The notes under the pieces were generated by a model. It did not search any database and was not told the origin of the DNA. It saw nothing but the letters and a program-made list of their open reading frames with translations. The translations under genes and the position numbers were made by a program. DNA of 64,000 nt from Helicovermis profundi (GTDB lineage Bacteria; Bacillota; Clostridia; Peptostreptococcales; Acidaminobacteraceae), in NCBI RefSeq assembly GCF_033097505.1, contig NZ_AP028654.1, forward strand, positions 1,322,001 through 1,386,000, read 5' to 3'. The stretch's first letter is position 1. Every line of letters starts with the position of its first letter. Shown one piece after another: positions 36,117-44,041 of this stretch.

Positions 36117-36161
36117 ACTTAATTATCTTAGAGAAGATCTTTTGATAATTAAGTTTTTTTT
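36117..36161 (+). terminator. Terminator after CoA-transferase gene
   Basis: Stem ACTTAATTATC/GATAATTAAGT with a loop of 16 bases and a T10 tail, ending the catabolic island. Confidence 0.88.
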
Positions 36162-36190
36162 TTGACATATTTATAAGGGTGTGATAAACT
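36162..36190 (+). promoter_or_regulatory. Promoter of the marR-ahpD pair
   Basis: A consensus -35 box TTGACA (36162-36167), 17-bp spacer and -10 box TAAACT (36185-36190). It starts right at the T run of the preceding terminator, and its -10 box overlaps the palindromic operator that follows. Confidence 0.8.
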
Positions 36191-36220
36191 TGCTATAGCA
36201 ACCAATGCTATAGCAAGTTT
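36186..36220. promoter_or_regulatory. Perfect palindromic operator for the MarR regulator
   Basis: AAACTTGCTATAGCA (36186-36200) and its exact complement TGCTATAGCAAGTTT (36206-36220) flank ACCAA. Each arm also holds the smaller perfect palindrome TGCTATAGCA, so two dimer sites may lie 15 bases apart. The overlap with the -10 box and start region fits autorepression. Confidence 0.8.
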
Positions 36221-36234
36221 GTTTGGAGGTTAGT

Positions 36235-36660
36235 GTGAATATAGGAAATTTAATTGATGTTATTCCTTTTTATATGAATAGGATATGCATGACATATGCT
36301 CCTCATAGAAATAAGGGGAATTTAAATCAAACTCAAATTAAAGTTTTAATTGCTGTTGGGAAAAATGAAGGTGTATCAATTATAAGGCTGAGTGAAATGC
36401 TAATGATAGACTCAGGGGCATTAAGTAGAATTATAAAAAAACTTTGTGAAAAAAAAATGATTAAAAGAGTTATAAGTGAGAAAGACCGAAGAGTTTCATA
36501 TCTTTTTATTGAAAATGAAGGGAAAGCTGTATTTGAAGAAAATATAAATAAAATTCATAAACATATAGAAAAATTATTTTCTGTTTTTAATGATGAAGAA
36601 AAAAAAGAAATTTATGGTGCGCTTGAGATTTTAAATAAATACTCAGAAAGGATAAGATAA
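36235..36660 (+). CDS. MarR family transcriptional regulator
   Basis: About 141-aa winged-helix repressor. The DNA-binding core has NLNQTQIKVLIAVGKNEG, IRLSEMLMIDSGALSRIIKKL and the wing KRVISEKDRRVSYLFI (about residues 30-95), with dimer helices at both ends. Start chosen at GTG 36235, five bases after GGAGG; an in-frame TTG at 36223 lies before that site. It very probably represses its own promoter and the AhpD-like gene through the palindrome at 36186. Confidence 0.88.
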   Translation: MNIGNLIDVIPFYMNRICMTYAPHRNKGNLNQTQIKVLIAVGKNEGVSIIRLSEMLMIDSGALSRIIKKLCEKKMIKRVISEKDRRVSYLFIENEGKAVFEENINKIHKHIEKLFSVFNDEEKKEIYGALEILNKYSERIR

Positions 36661-36661
36661 A

Positions 36662-37231
36662 ATGAGCAATTTTTATAAAAAAAATTATAGTTTAAAAGAG
36701 TTTTATCATATAATAGATAAAGCGGTTTTTTCAAAGAAAGATTTTGATAAAGCAATGAAAACAAAACTTATTGACGAAGAATTTAAAACTAGAATAATGC
36801 TAGCAGTAACAGAGATTAATGGCTGTGAGATATGCAACAATTACCACACTAAAGAAGCGAGGGAACTTGCAATAAAAAAAGAAAACACACAAATATTTAA
36901 TAGTGAAGTTTTTACTATGTCATCATCAAAAAAAGAATTAGCAATTGAATTTGCAGAAAATTATGCACTTGAAAATGGCAATTATAGTGAAGAAAAATGG
37001 AATGAACTAATAGACTATTATGGAGAGGAAAAGAGTAATGCAATTCTTGGTGCAATTAGACTTATTATGATGGGAAACGCACATGGTATTGCAGCTGGTG
37101 CTCTAATCAGAAGAATGAAATTTAAGCCAGTAAAAAATAGTACTTTTCTAAATGAATTAGCCTTAACCCTTAGTGTGATTGTATTTGTTCCAACAGCAAT
37201 TATTAAAAGGAAAGTTCTTGGAATAATATAG
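36662..37231 (+). CDS. AhpD-like / carboxymuconolactone decarboxylase family protein
   Basis: 189-aa AhpD-fold protein with the redox motif C55-E-I-C58 and the nearby H62 (GCEICNNYH), as in alkylhydroperoxidase AhpD-type enzymes. A hydrophobic C-terminal segment (about residues 163-183) may touch the membrane. One base separates it from marR. MarR regulators beside AhpD proteins commonly sense oxidative or thiol stress, so a peroxide-removal role is likely. Confidence 0.85.
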   Translation: MSNFYKKNYSLKEFYHIIDKAVFSKKDFDKAMKTKLIDEEFKTRIMLAVTEINGCEICNNYHTKEARELAIKKENTQIFNSEVFTMSSSKKELAIEFAENYALENGNYSEEKWNELIDYYGEEKSNAILGAIRLIMMGNAHGIAAGALIRRMKFKPVKNSTFLNELALTLSVIVFVPTAIIKRKVLGII

Positions 37232-37249
37232 TTTGATATATGTAAATTA

Positions 37250-37258
37250 TGATATAAT
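37250..37258 (+). promoter_or_regulatory. Extended -10 promoter of the PocR-type regulator gene
   Basis: TGATATAAT, an extended -10 box (TG-n-TATAAT), 30 bases before the TTG start. No good -35 box is needed with this type. Confidence 0.55.
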
Positions 37259-37288
37259 TACTTAATAAAGAAATCGGAGGAAAATCTT

Positions 37289-38281
37289 TTGAATAGTAAT
37301 TTATTAAAACTCGATTACATCATAAATATTGAGAAATTTCAAAAAATTCAAGATGATATTGCCAAAGCAGTGGATATGGCAATTTTGACAGTTGACTATA
37401 AAGGTAAGCCCTTTACCCGCCATAGTAGTTGTAGTGAATTTTGCAGAAGAATTAGAGAACATGAAAATTATAGTAAATTATGTGAAAAATGTGATTCTAG
37501 AGGCGGACTTGAAGCGGTTAGAAAGCAGAAACCTTATATTTATTTGTGTCATGTTGGATTAGTAGATTTGGCAATACCTATTATAGTTGATGGGCAGTAT
37601 TTGGGAGCAATAATGGCGGGACAAGTAAGACTTGAGTCTTCAAATGCTAAGCTTGAAAAAATAGTTAATGATCAGTATTATAATATAAATTTAGATGAAG
37701 AAACAGAGTTAGAAAAATTATATGAAAATCTTCCTATTATGAAGTTTGAAAAAATAAATGAAGTCGCGAATATGCTATTTCATATTACGAATTATATGGT
37801 AGAAGATGCTGTTTTAAAAATAGCATTAAGTGAATATGACGAAGAAAAAATAAATTCAAAAGTTAATAATAAACTTGTAAAAACGCTTCAAAATGTAGAT
37901 AAAGATGATAAATCTATTCATCTTACTACTGTAAAGACTAAATTCCCAAAATATCTAATTATTATTAATCCTGCACTTGAATATATTAGTGATAATTATA
38001 ATGAAAAATTATATATAGATGATATGGCTAAACTTTGTAATATAAGTACAAGTTATTTTAGTAAATTATTTAAAAAAAGTATTGGTCAGTCATTTTCCAC
38101 TTATGTAAATATTGTGAAAATGAATAAAGCAAAAGAAGTATTAAAAGCAAAAGATATACCGATAATAAATTTAGCACTTGAACTTGGATATGAGGACTGC
38201 GGATATTTTATAAAAGTATTTAAAAAAATTGTTGGAACAACACCTGCTGCTTATAAAAAAGAAATCAGCAAAAAAAATTAG
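37289..38281 (+). CDS. PocR-domain AraC family transcriptional regulator
   Basis: 330-aa regulator with an N-terminal PocR sensor (about residues 8-170) and a C-terminal AraC helix-turn-helix pair (about 225-325: DMAKLCNISTSYFSKLFKKS ... ALELGYEDCGYFIKVFKK). PocR domains bind small diols such as 1,2-propanediol or glycerol. The sensor has clustered Cys residues C48, C52, C65 and C68. The gldA-dhaKL genes lie just beyond the IS element, so it is likely their activator. TTG start behind CGGAGG. Confidence 0.9.
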   Translation: MNSNLLKLDYIINIEKFQKIQDDIAKAVDMAILTVDYKGKPFTRHSSCSEFCRRIREHENYSKLCEKCDSRGGLEAVRKQKPYIYLCHVGLVDLAIPIIVDGQYLGAIMAGQVRLESSNAKLEKIVNDQYYNINLDEETELEKLYENLPIMKFEKINEVANMLFHITNYMVEDAVLKIALSEYDEEKINSKVNNKLVKTLQNVDKDDKSIHLTTVKTKFPKYLIIINPALEYISDNYNEKLYIDDMAKLCNISTSYFSKLFKKSIGQSFSTYVNIVKMNKAKEVLKAKDIPIINLALELGYEDCGYFIKVFKKIVGTTPAAYKKEISKKN

Positions 38282-38310
38282 CTAAAAGCTATTTTTTTTG
38301 CTGATTTTTA
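38263..38310 (+). terminator. Terminator after the PocR-type gene
   Basis: Long stem AAATCAGCAAAAAAA ... TTTTTTTGCTGATTT with an inner TAGCT/AGCTA stem. The 3' arm supplies its own T8 run. It overlaps the gene's last codons. Confidence 0.85.
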
Positions 38311-38623
38311 CTATTTAAATAATGTTTTTTTACAAATTGCTCTTTTAAATAGACTTATATTGGCAATTTATGTTTTTAGTATTACAATTCAAAATATAAT
38401 GAAAAAATTAATTTTCCTTAAAGTATAGAATATTCCTATCGAAAAATACTAAAAGATGATAGTTTGGTCTAATGTAATTAAACGAATTCTCTGATAATAT
38501 TTAACTACAAAGCAGATTATTACAGAGTATGCAATTAACGATTAAGGAGCTAGCTATACAAAAGTCAAGAAATAAATGATGCTTTTTTTAAATGATAAAA
38601 TAGAATTTTGAGCATACTTAATA

Positions 38624-38640
38624 AGAAGACAAGGTCTTCT
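38624..38640 (-). terminator. Hairpin downstream of the IS110 transposase
   Basis: Perfect 7-bp stem AGAAGAC/GTCTTCT with a 3-base loop, 30 bases past the transposase stop on the minus strand. The T tail is weak; it may end the transposase transcript or be part of the element's right-end RNA structure. Confidence 0.4.
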
Positions 38641-38670
38641 AAAAGAAAATATAAATTGTATTAGATGAAA

Positions 38671-39849
38671 CTACAATAAATTATTAAATGCAATACCAGT
38701 TTTCATAATCGCGTAAATAGTATTTGACATATTTTTTGCAGCATGGCAAATTGCCGAGTTATGATGTTTACCTTCTTTGATCTTTAGTAAATATTTATCT
38801 CTAAATTTGTTATCTTTAATTTTAGAATTTATTATAGCTACTTTAGTAGCGGTAAATATTGCAGTACGTAAATATCTTGATCCACGTTTAGATATATGAG
38901 AATTTTTAGCTATAAAGTTACCTGACTGATATATTGTAGGATCAAGTCCTGCAAAAGCAAGTAGGCTTTTAGGATGATCAAATCGATGTATATCACCGAT
39001 TTCACCGACAATTAGGCCGGCAGTAATATGTCCAACACCAGGTATACTAAGTAAGAAAGAAAAATGAGCATCAATAATCTTGTTTATTTCTATCTCAAAT
39101 CTATCCATTTGTCGTTTGTAATGAAAAATGTCCTCAAGAGTAGAATTAATCAGTATTTCATTTGTAATATTAACATTACCGATTGTGTTTTTAGATAATG
39201 TTTTAATTGTTTTAGCTATTTCGAATCTATTACCACGGCATTTTATAATAGATTCAAGAGTTGAAATATGCATATTAGAAATTTTTATAGTTGTAGGATA
39301 ATCAGAAAAAAGTTTGTAAACCCAGTTTGAATGTTGATTAAATTGATGTCTAAATTCTGGGAAAGTAATATCTAGTAGTCGTGTCCACTCAGTTTTTGCT
39401 TTATTGAGTTTTTTTTGAACTTCAATTCTTGCTCTAGATAGTGACTTTAATTCATTTGAAATGTATAATGTAGGTGTATAGGAATTGTGACGTTTATGAT
39501 TAAATTCTACGTACTTGCATATAGCATAAGCATCAACTTGATCTGTTTTAGTCAGTCTTGGTGAAAGAGCTTTACGACTATTACTTGTTAATACTGGATT
39601 AATCATTAAGACATAAAAGCCTTGTAACGCAAGAAAATTAGAAATATTTTGAGAGTATATTCCGGTTTCTTCAATTCCTATACGAATGTCATCAATAGAC
39701 TCCGTATGGGATAGAATTAGCATACGGAGTTTTTTAAACCCCTCAAAATCATTTTGAATAGTAAAACATTTGGTGAGCACCTCACCATTACTTGAAGTAA
39801 TTGTGATGTCATGCTTAGAAGAAGCTACATCAATACCGACAAAGATCAT
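38671..39849 (-). CDS. IS110 family transposase (DEDD recombinase)
   Basis: 392-aa transposase. The RuvC-like N-terminal domain shows FVGIDVASSKHDI (first Asp), RIGIEETGIYS (Glu) and LTKTDQVDAYAI (Asp pair), giving the DEDD set. A coiled linker follows and the C-terminal Transposase_20 domain has LLSIPGVGHITAGLI and LDPTIYQSGNF with the conserved Ser. Start ATG 39849 behind AAGGAGG on the minus strand. Intact, so the element may be active. Family members are guided by a bridge RNA from their non-coding end. Confidence 0.93.
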   Translation of the reverse strand: MIFVGIDVASSKHDITITSSNGEVLTKCFTIQNDFEGFKKLRMLILSHTESIDDIRIGIEETGIYSQNISNFLALQGFYVLMINPVLTSNSRKALSPRLTKTDQVDAYAICKYVEFNHKRHNSYTPTLYISNELKSLSRARIEVQKKLNKAKTEWTRLLDITFPEFRHQFNQHSNWVYKLFSDYPTTIKISNMHISTLESIIKCRGNRFEIAKTIKTLSKNTIGNVNITNEILINSTLEDIFHYKRQMDRFEIEINKIIDAHFSFLLSIPGVGHITAGLIVGEIGDIHRFDHPKSLLAFAGLDPTIYQSGNFIAKNSHISKRGSRYLRTAIFTATKVAIINSKIKDNKFRDKYLLKIKEGKHHNSAICHAAKNMSNTIYAIMKTGIAFNNLL

Positions 39850-40000
39850 AAAAAAACCTCCTTATATATTTTATAAACAAGTGGTAAAACACACAATCTG
39901 AAACTTCAAATAATCTTGTAAATAAAACGTCATGCGTTCACTAGCTAATTAATTGTACAAGTAACAGATGTGGTTATAATCTCCTTAAAATAGTCAAGCT
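39850..40000 (-). ncRNA. Candidate bridge RNA region of the IS110 element
   Basis: In the IS110 group the guide (bridge) RNA is encoded upstream of the transposase. The non-coding stretch upstream of this transposase is up to about 150-220 bp, long enough for such an RNA. I did not fold it, and specific target-binding loops were not identified. If the element belongs to the IS1111 subgroup, the RNA would instead lie on the 3' side (38311-38670). Confidence 0.3.
39953..39980 (+). promoter_or_regulatory. Outward-facing promoter-like sequence near the IS end
   Basis: TTGTAC (39953-39958), 16-bp spacer and TATAAT (39975-39980), reading toward gldA, about 135 bases before its start. It lies in or next to the IS end, so the IS may supply or have displaced the operon promoter. 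Confidence 0.5.
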
Positions 40001-40073
40001 ATAGAAAAAATGGAATAATCCACAATGTTTATTACTAAAATTATATAAGAAAAAATTAAATTATAAAACGAAA

Positions 40074-40107
40074 GGAGAGTTATACTAAAATTTATATTTT
40101 TAGTATA
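40074..40107 (+). promoter_or_regulatory. Split ribosome binding site with hairpin before gldA
   Basis: GGAGAG at 40074-40079 is about 38 bases from the ATG at 40116. Between them is a perfect 10-bp hairpin, TATACTAAAA/TTTTAGTATA (40081-40090, 40098-40107). If folded, it brings the site to within about 11 unpaired bases of the start, a normal spacing. Confidence 0.55.
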
Positions 40108-40115
40108 CAAGAATT

Positions 40116-41219
40116 ATGAGAAAAATATTAATATCACCATCAAAGTATTTACAAGGTAAAGGAGAGCTTTCTAATTTAGGAACATATGTTAATGATTACG
40201 GTAAAAAAGCACTATTAATTGCATCAAAAGATGATAGAAATAGAGTTATAAAATATATTGAAAGTGCTTTAGAGAAAGAAGCATTTGAAATAATATATGG
40301 TGATTTTGGAGGAGAATGTACTAAAAATGAAATAGAAAAACAAAGAAAAATATTTAATGATAATAAATGTGAAGTAGTAATAGGTCTTGGTGGTGGAAAA
40401 GCACTTGACACTGCAAAAGCGGTTTCTCACTACGAAAATAAAGATGTAATCATTGTTCCAACAATTGCATCAACAGATGCTCCATGTAGTAGTTTAGCTG
40501 TAATATATACAGAAAAAGGTGAATTTGAAGAATATATTTTCTTTAAGAAAAATCCAAATTTGGTTTTAGTGGATACAGAAATAATTGCAAATGCACCTAC
40601 AAGATTTTTAGTTTCAGGTATTGGTGATGCTTTATCAACATACTTTGAAGCTAGAGCATGTGAAAAATCATTTGCTGATAATATTCCTGGTGGTAAAAGT
40701 ACCAAAGCTGCTATTGCAATTGCAAAATTATGCTATGAAACTTTACTTGAAGATTCTCTGAAAGCTAAATATGCTAGTGATAACAATGTAGTTACTATGG
40801 CACTTGAGAATATTGTTGAGGCAAATATATTACTTAGTGGAATTGGATTTGAAAGTAGTGGACTTGCAGCAGCACATGCAATTCATAATGGTTTAACTGT
40901 TATGGAAGAAACTCATAAGTATTTTCATGGAGAAAAAGTGGCTTTTGGTGTGATTGTTCAACTAGTACTTGAAAATGCAAATAAAGATGAATTAAATAAA
41001 ATTATTAAATTTAATAAATCACTTGGATTACCAATTTGTTTAAAAGATTTAGGTGTAAAAAAAATTGATTCTAAGAAAATTATGGAAGTATCTTCTCTTT
41101 CATGTGCAGATGGTGAAACAATTTATAATATGCCATTTGAAGTTACAAAAGAAGATGTATTTGCAGCTATTATTACAGCAAATAAATTAGGAGAAGATTA
41201 TGAAAAAAATAATAAATAA
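40116..41219 (+). CDS. gldA: Glycerol dehydrogenase GldA
   Basis: 367-aa iron/zinc-type alcohol dehydrogenase family member that oxidises glycerol to dihydroxyacetone with NAD+. NAD site VVIGLGGGKALDTAKA (near residues 88-103), STDAPCSSLAVIYT (near 123), and metal ligands Asp in SGIGDALSTYFEAR, His in AAHAIHNGLT and His in YFHGEKVAFG. Its product feeds dhaK, whose start overlaps its end by 20 bases. First gene of the operon. Confidence 0.93.
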   Translation: MRKILISPSKYLQGKGELSNLGTYVNDYGKKALLIASKDDRNRVIKYIESALEKEAFEIIYGDFGGECTKNEIEKQRKIFNDNKCEVVIGLGGGKALDTAKAVSHYENKDVIIVPTIASTDAPCSSLAVIYTEKGEFEEYIFFKKNPNLVLVDTEIIANAPTRFLVSGIGDALSTYFEARACEKSFADNIPGGKSTKAAIAIAKLCYETLLEDSLKAKYASDNNVVTMALENIVEANILLSGIGFESSGLAAAHAIHNGLTVMEETHKYFHGEKVAFGVIVQLVLENANKDELNKIIKFNKSLGLPICLKDLGVKKIDSKKIMEVSSLSCADGETIYNMPFEVTKEDVFAAIITANKLGEDYEKNNK

Positions 41220-42198
41220 TACTGAAGATATAGTAATCGAAATGTGTCAAGGAATGGTAAAAGCACATCCGGATAAGCTTACATTTAATCAAAAAATAAA
41301 GACTATTAATAGAAAAGTCCTAAATAAAAATAAAGTCACATTAATAAGTGGTGGAGGAATTGGACACGAACCTGCTCATGCTGGTTTTGTTGGAGAGGGT
41401 ATGCTTGATAGCGCAGTATGTGGAGATGTATTTGCTTCACCTTCTATTAATCAAGTATATAAAGCTATACTTGAGACAGAGTCTGAAAAAGGAACTTTAT
41501 TGATTGTAAAAAATTATTCAGGTGATTGCATGAATTTTGATGCTGCAGCTGAAATGGCGGAAGATGATGATATAAAGGTTGAGAAAGTATATGTAAATGA
41601 TGATGTAGCAGTTGAGGATAGTGACTACACAATTGGTAGAAGAGGTGTTGCAGGAACAGTATTTGTTCACAAAATTGCAGGTGCATCGGCTGAAAGAGGC
41701 GATGATTTACTAAAAGTAAAGGAAGTAGCAAATAAAGTTATAGATAACGTTAGAACAATTGGATTTGCTCTTACATCCTGTACAGTTCCAGCTATGGGCA
41801 CTCCGACTTTTAAACTTGATGATGAAGAGATAGAATTTGGTGTTGGAATTCATGGAGAAAAAGGAATTGCAAGAGAAAAACTAGTTTCTGCTGATGAATT
41901 AGCAAAAAAAATGATTGAAAAAATAACATCTGATATTAGTTTTGAAGAAAATTCTGAAGTGGCTCTTTTAGTTAATTGTTTAGGTGCGTCGCCACTTCAA
42001 GAGCTATATTTACTAAATAATTCTACTGAAAAAGCTCTAAGTGATAAAAAAATAAAGATTTATAAAACTTTTGTTGGAAATTATATGACTTCGCTTGATA
42101 TGAGTGGTGCGTCAATAAGTTTATTGAGATTAGATGAAGAATTAAAAGAACTTTTGGATGGACCATCGGATACAATTGCATTAAAAATAAACAAATAA
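41200..42198 (+). CDS. dhaK: Dihydroxyacetone kinase subunit DhaK
   Basis: 332-aa substrate-binding subunit of dihydroxyacetone kinase. Seen are SGGGIGHEPAHAGFVGEGM (near residues 48-66), SPSINQVYKAI, NYSGDCMNFDAAAEMA and GVGIHGEKGI (near 215) with the His that binds dihydroxyacetone covalently. Receives the phosphate through DhaL. Translation is probably coupled to gldA by a 20-base overlap; GGAGAAGATT before the ATG. Confidence 0.93.
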   Translation: MKKIINNTEDIVIEMCQGMVKAHPDKLTFNQKIKTINRKVLNKNKVTLISGGGIGHEPAHAGFVGEGMLDSAVCGDVFASPSINQVYKAILETESEKGTLLIVKNYSGDCMNFDAAAEMAEDDDIKVEKVYVNDDVAVEDSDYTIGRRGVAGTVFVHKIAGASAERGDDLLKVKEVANKVIDNVRTIGFALTSCTVPAMGTPTFKLDDEEIEFGVGIHGEKGIAREKLVSADELAKKMIEKITSDISFEENSEVALLVNCLGASPLQELYLLNNSTEKALSDKKIKIYKTFVGNYMTSLDMSGASISLLRLDEELKELLDGPSDTIALKINK

Positions 42199-42279
42199 AT
42201 TGTTTGATTAATATTAAAAAAGAGTATTTTAATTATTATAAGAAAGTTTAAAATGTTAAAAATAACATTCACTTAGAGA

Positions 42280-42306
42280 GGAGGATAAGACTGAAAATAT
42301 TTCAGT
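42280..42306 (+). promoter_or_regulatory. Split ribosome binding site with hairpin before dhaL
   Basis: Strong GGAGG at 42280-42284 is 31 bases from the dhaL ATG at 42316. A perfect 7-bp hairpin ACTGAAA/TTTCAGT (42290-42296, 42300-42306) lies between them. It repeats the layout seen before gldA in the same operon. The gap from dhaK shows no other signal. Confidence 0.55.
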
Positions 42307-42315
42307 TTAAAAACT

Positions 42316-42945
42316 ATGGATAAAATAAAAATTGAAGATATGAAAAAAATAATTAAGAATATGATTAAAGTAATAATAGATAATGAAGTATATTTTTGTG
42401 AACTTGATTCCGTAGCAGGCGATGGTGATTTTGGAATGTCAATTTCAAAAGGGTTTAAAGAACTTGAAAAAAATTGGGATGAAATTTGCTTTGATAATAT
42501 AGGAAGTTTCTTAAAAGATATTAGTTTAATAATAAGCGAATACTGTGGTGGAGCTTCAGGTCCAATATGGGGATCAGCATTCAGAGGTGCAGGAAAGTAT
42601 GCTAAGGGAAAAGAAGAGTTAAATTTATTTGAATTTTCTGAATTGATGCAGAGTTCAGTTGATGCAATTCAGAAAATTGGAAAAGCAAAACAAGGTGATA
42701 AAACTTTGTTAGATGCACTTATTCCAGCAACAGAGTCTTTGAAATTAAGCGCTGAAAAAGGAATTGAAATAACTAAGGCAATGAATATTAGTGCGAAAGA
42801 AGCAAGAGAGGGTGCTGAAAAAACTAAAGATATGGTGGCACTTAGGGGAAGAGCAAGCTATCTTGGGGAACGTAGCTTGACTCATCCTGATGCAGGAGCT
42901 ATGGCAATTGGAATAATTTTTACTGATATAGCAAATAAATTTTAA
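42316..42945 (+). CDS. dhaL: Dihydroxyacetone kinase ADP-binding subunit DhaL
   Basis: 209-aa nucleotide-binding subunit. The Mg-binding Asp cluster is in ELDSVAGDGDFGMSISKGF (near residues 29-47), with GGASGPIWGSAFRGAG (near 77-92) and ERSLTHPDAGAMAIG near the end. It transfers phosphate to dihydroxyacetone held by DhaK. In PTS-type systems the bound ADP is rephosphorylated by DhaM, which is not found nearby. Confidence 0.92.
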   Translation: MDKIKIEDMKKIIKNMIKVIIDNEVYFCELDSVAGDGDFGMSISKGFKELEKNWDEICFDNIGSFLKDISLIISEYCGGASGPIWGSAFRGAGKYAKGKEELNLFEFSELMQSSVDAIQKIGKAKQGDKTLLDALIPATESLKLSAEKGIEITKAMNISAKEAREGAEKTKDMVALRGRASYLGERSLTHPDAGAMAIGIIFTDIANKF

Positions 42946-42971
42946 TAAACATTCATACTGGGGGAGAGAAT

Positions 42972-44030
42972 TTGATTAAAATATTAAAAATTATTGGTAT
43001 TTTTATTGCAACTATAGTAGCTTTAGTAATATTATTATTTGCATTTTTAACAATTACAGATTATTCGCCTAAAGAAATTGAAACTTTAGATGTTAATAAT
43101 AATACGAATTTAGAATTAGATAGTAGTAAAGATTTATCAGTAATAACATGGAATATAGGATATGCAGCGCTAGGAGAAAAGGAAACATTTTTTTTAGATG
43201 ATGGGGAAAAGTCTAAACCTGATAATAAAAATGACGTTGAAAAATATCTTGATGGAATAATAGACTCTCTTAAAAAATATAATAAAGATTTTTTGATTTT
43301 ACAAGAAGTAGATGTTGATTCTAATAGAAGTTATGGAGTAAAAGAATTAAAAAAAATAGTAAATGAATATCCAAATTTTGATTATTCATTTGCACTTAAT
43401 TATGATGTTAAGTTTATACCAGTTCCATTTCCACCACTTGGAAAGGTAGAAGCAGGACAATTAAGTTTAAGTAAATATAAAGTTAGTGAAGCTAAAAGAT
43501 ATGCATTTCCAGGTAATTATAGTTGGCCTAAAAAAACTATTATGCTAGACCGTTGTTTTAATATATCAAGAATTCCTGTTAAAGATAAAAAAGGTGATTT
43601 GCTACTAATAAATGTACATTTTTCAGCTTATGATGATGGAAGTCTTAGGAAAAATCAACTTAAATATATTAAGGAATTTATTATTAAGGAATATGAAAAA
43701 GGTAATTATATTGTTTTAGGTGGAGATTGGAATCAAACATTTGATACAATAAATATAAAAAAGTATCCTTTATATAAAAATGGAGAGTTTTATACACCTT
43801 ATGTTATAAGTAGTGATTGGTTAGAAGATGGATGGAGATTTGCTATAAATGATAATGTTCCAACTTATAGATTATTAAATAAACCGTATGAAAAAGGTGT
43901 TACTCAAGTTGGCGTAATAGATGGATTTCTTGTTTCTCCAAATGTGACTATTAACGAAGTAAAAGTGCTTGATTTAGAATTTAAAAATTCAGATCATAAC
44001 CCAGTGTTAATGAAGTTTTTGCTAAATTAA
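42972..44030 (+). CDS. Membrane-anchored endonuclease/exonuclease/phosphatase (EEP) family protein
   Basis: 352-aa protein with an N-terminal membrane anchor (about residues 4-28) and an external EEP domain. Catalytic motifs are VITWNIGYA (Asn), LILQEVD (Glu), INVHFSAYDDG, LGGDWNQT (Asp/Asn) and SDHNPV (Asp/His). It may be a sphingomyelinase-like phosphodiesterase or a nuclease. Start is TTG 42972 behind GGGGAGAG. Confidence 0.8.
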   Translation: MIKILKIIGIFIATIVALVILLFAFLTITDYSPKEIETLDVNNNTNLELDSSKDLSVITWNIGYAALGEKETFFLDDGEKSKPDNKNDVEKYLDGIIDSLKKYNKDFLILQEVDVDSNRSYGVKELKKIVNEYPNFDYSFALNYDVKFIPVPFPPLGKVEAGQLSLSKYKVSEAKRYAFPGNYSWPKKTIMLDRCFNISRIPVKDKKGDLLLINVHFSAYDDGSLRKNQLKYIKEFIIKEYEKGNYIVLGGDWNQTFDTINIKKYPLYKNGEFYTPYVISSDWLEDGWRFAINDNVPTYRLLNKPYEKGVTQVGVIDGFLVSPNVTINEVKVLDLEFKNSDHNPVLMKFLLN

Positions 44031-44041
44031 GGAGGATGGGT

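Larger units (their letters stand above)
38563..39998 (-). mobile_element. IS110-family insertion sequence (ends provisional)
   Basis: An IS110-type transposase gene flanked by non-coding DNA (about 360 bp on its 3' side, at most about 220 bp on its 5' side before the gldA leader). IS110 elements lack long terminal inverted repeats and often leave no target duplication, so the ends cannot be fixed from one copy. The boundaries given are those of the short direct repeat AGTCAAG at 38563 and 39992 and are only a guess. The region from 38311 to 38670 shows no other gene. Confidence 0.45.

Noticed and set aside
38542-39988. TTAAGGAG/CTCCTTAA as IS terminal inverted repeats
   Set aside because: An 8-base match including a common ribosome-site-like motif; the two copies do not frame the element consistently with the direct repeat.
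38563-39998. AGTCAAG direct repeats as proven IS ends
   Set aside because: A 7-base match between two AT-rich flanks of 250-350 bp is expected by chance; kept only as a provisional guess.
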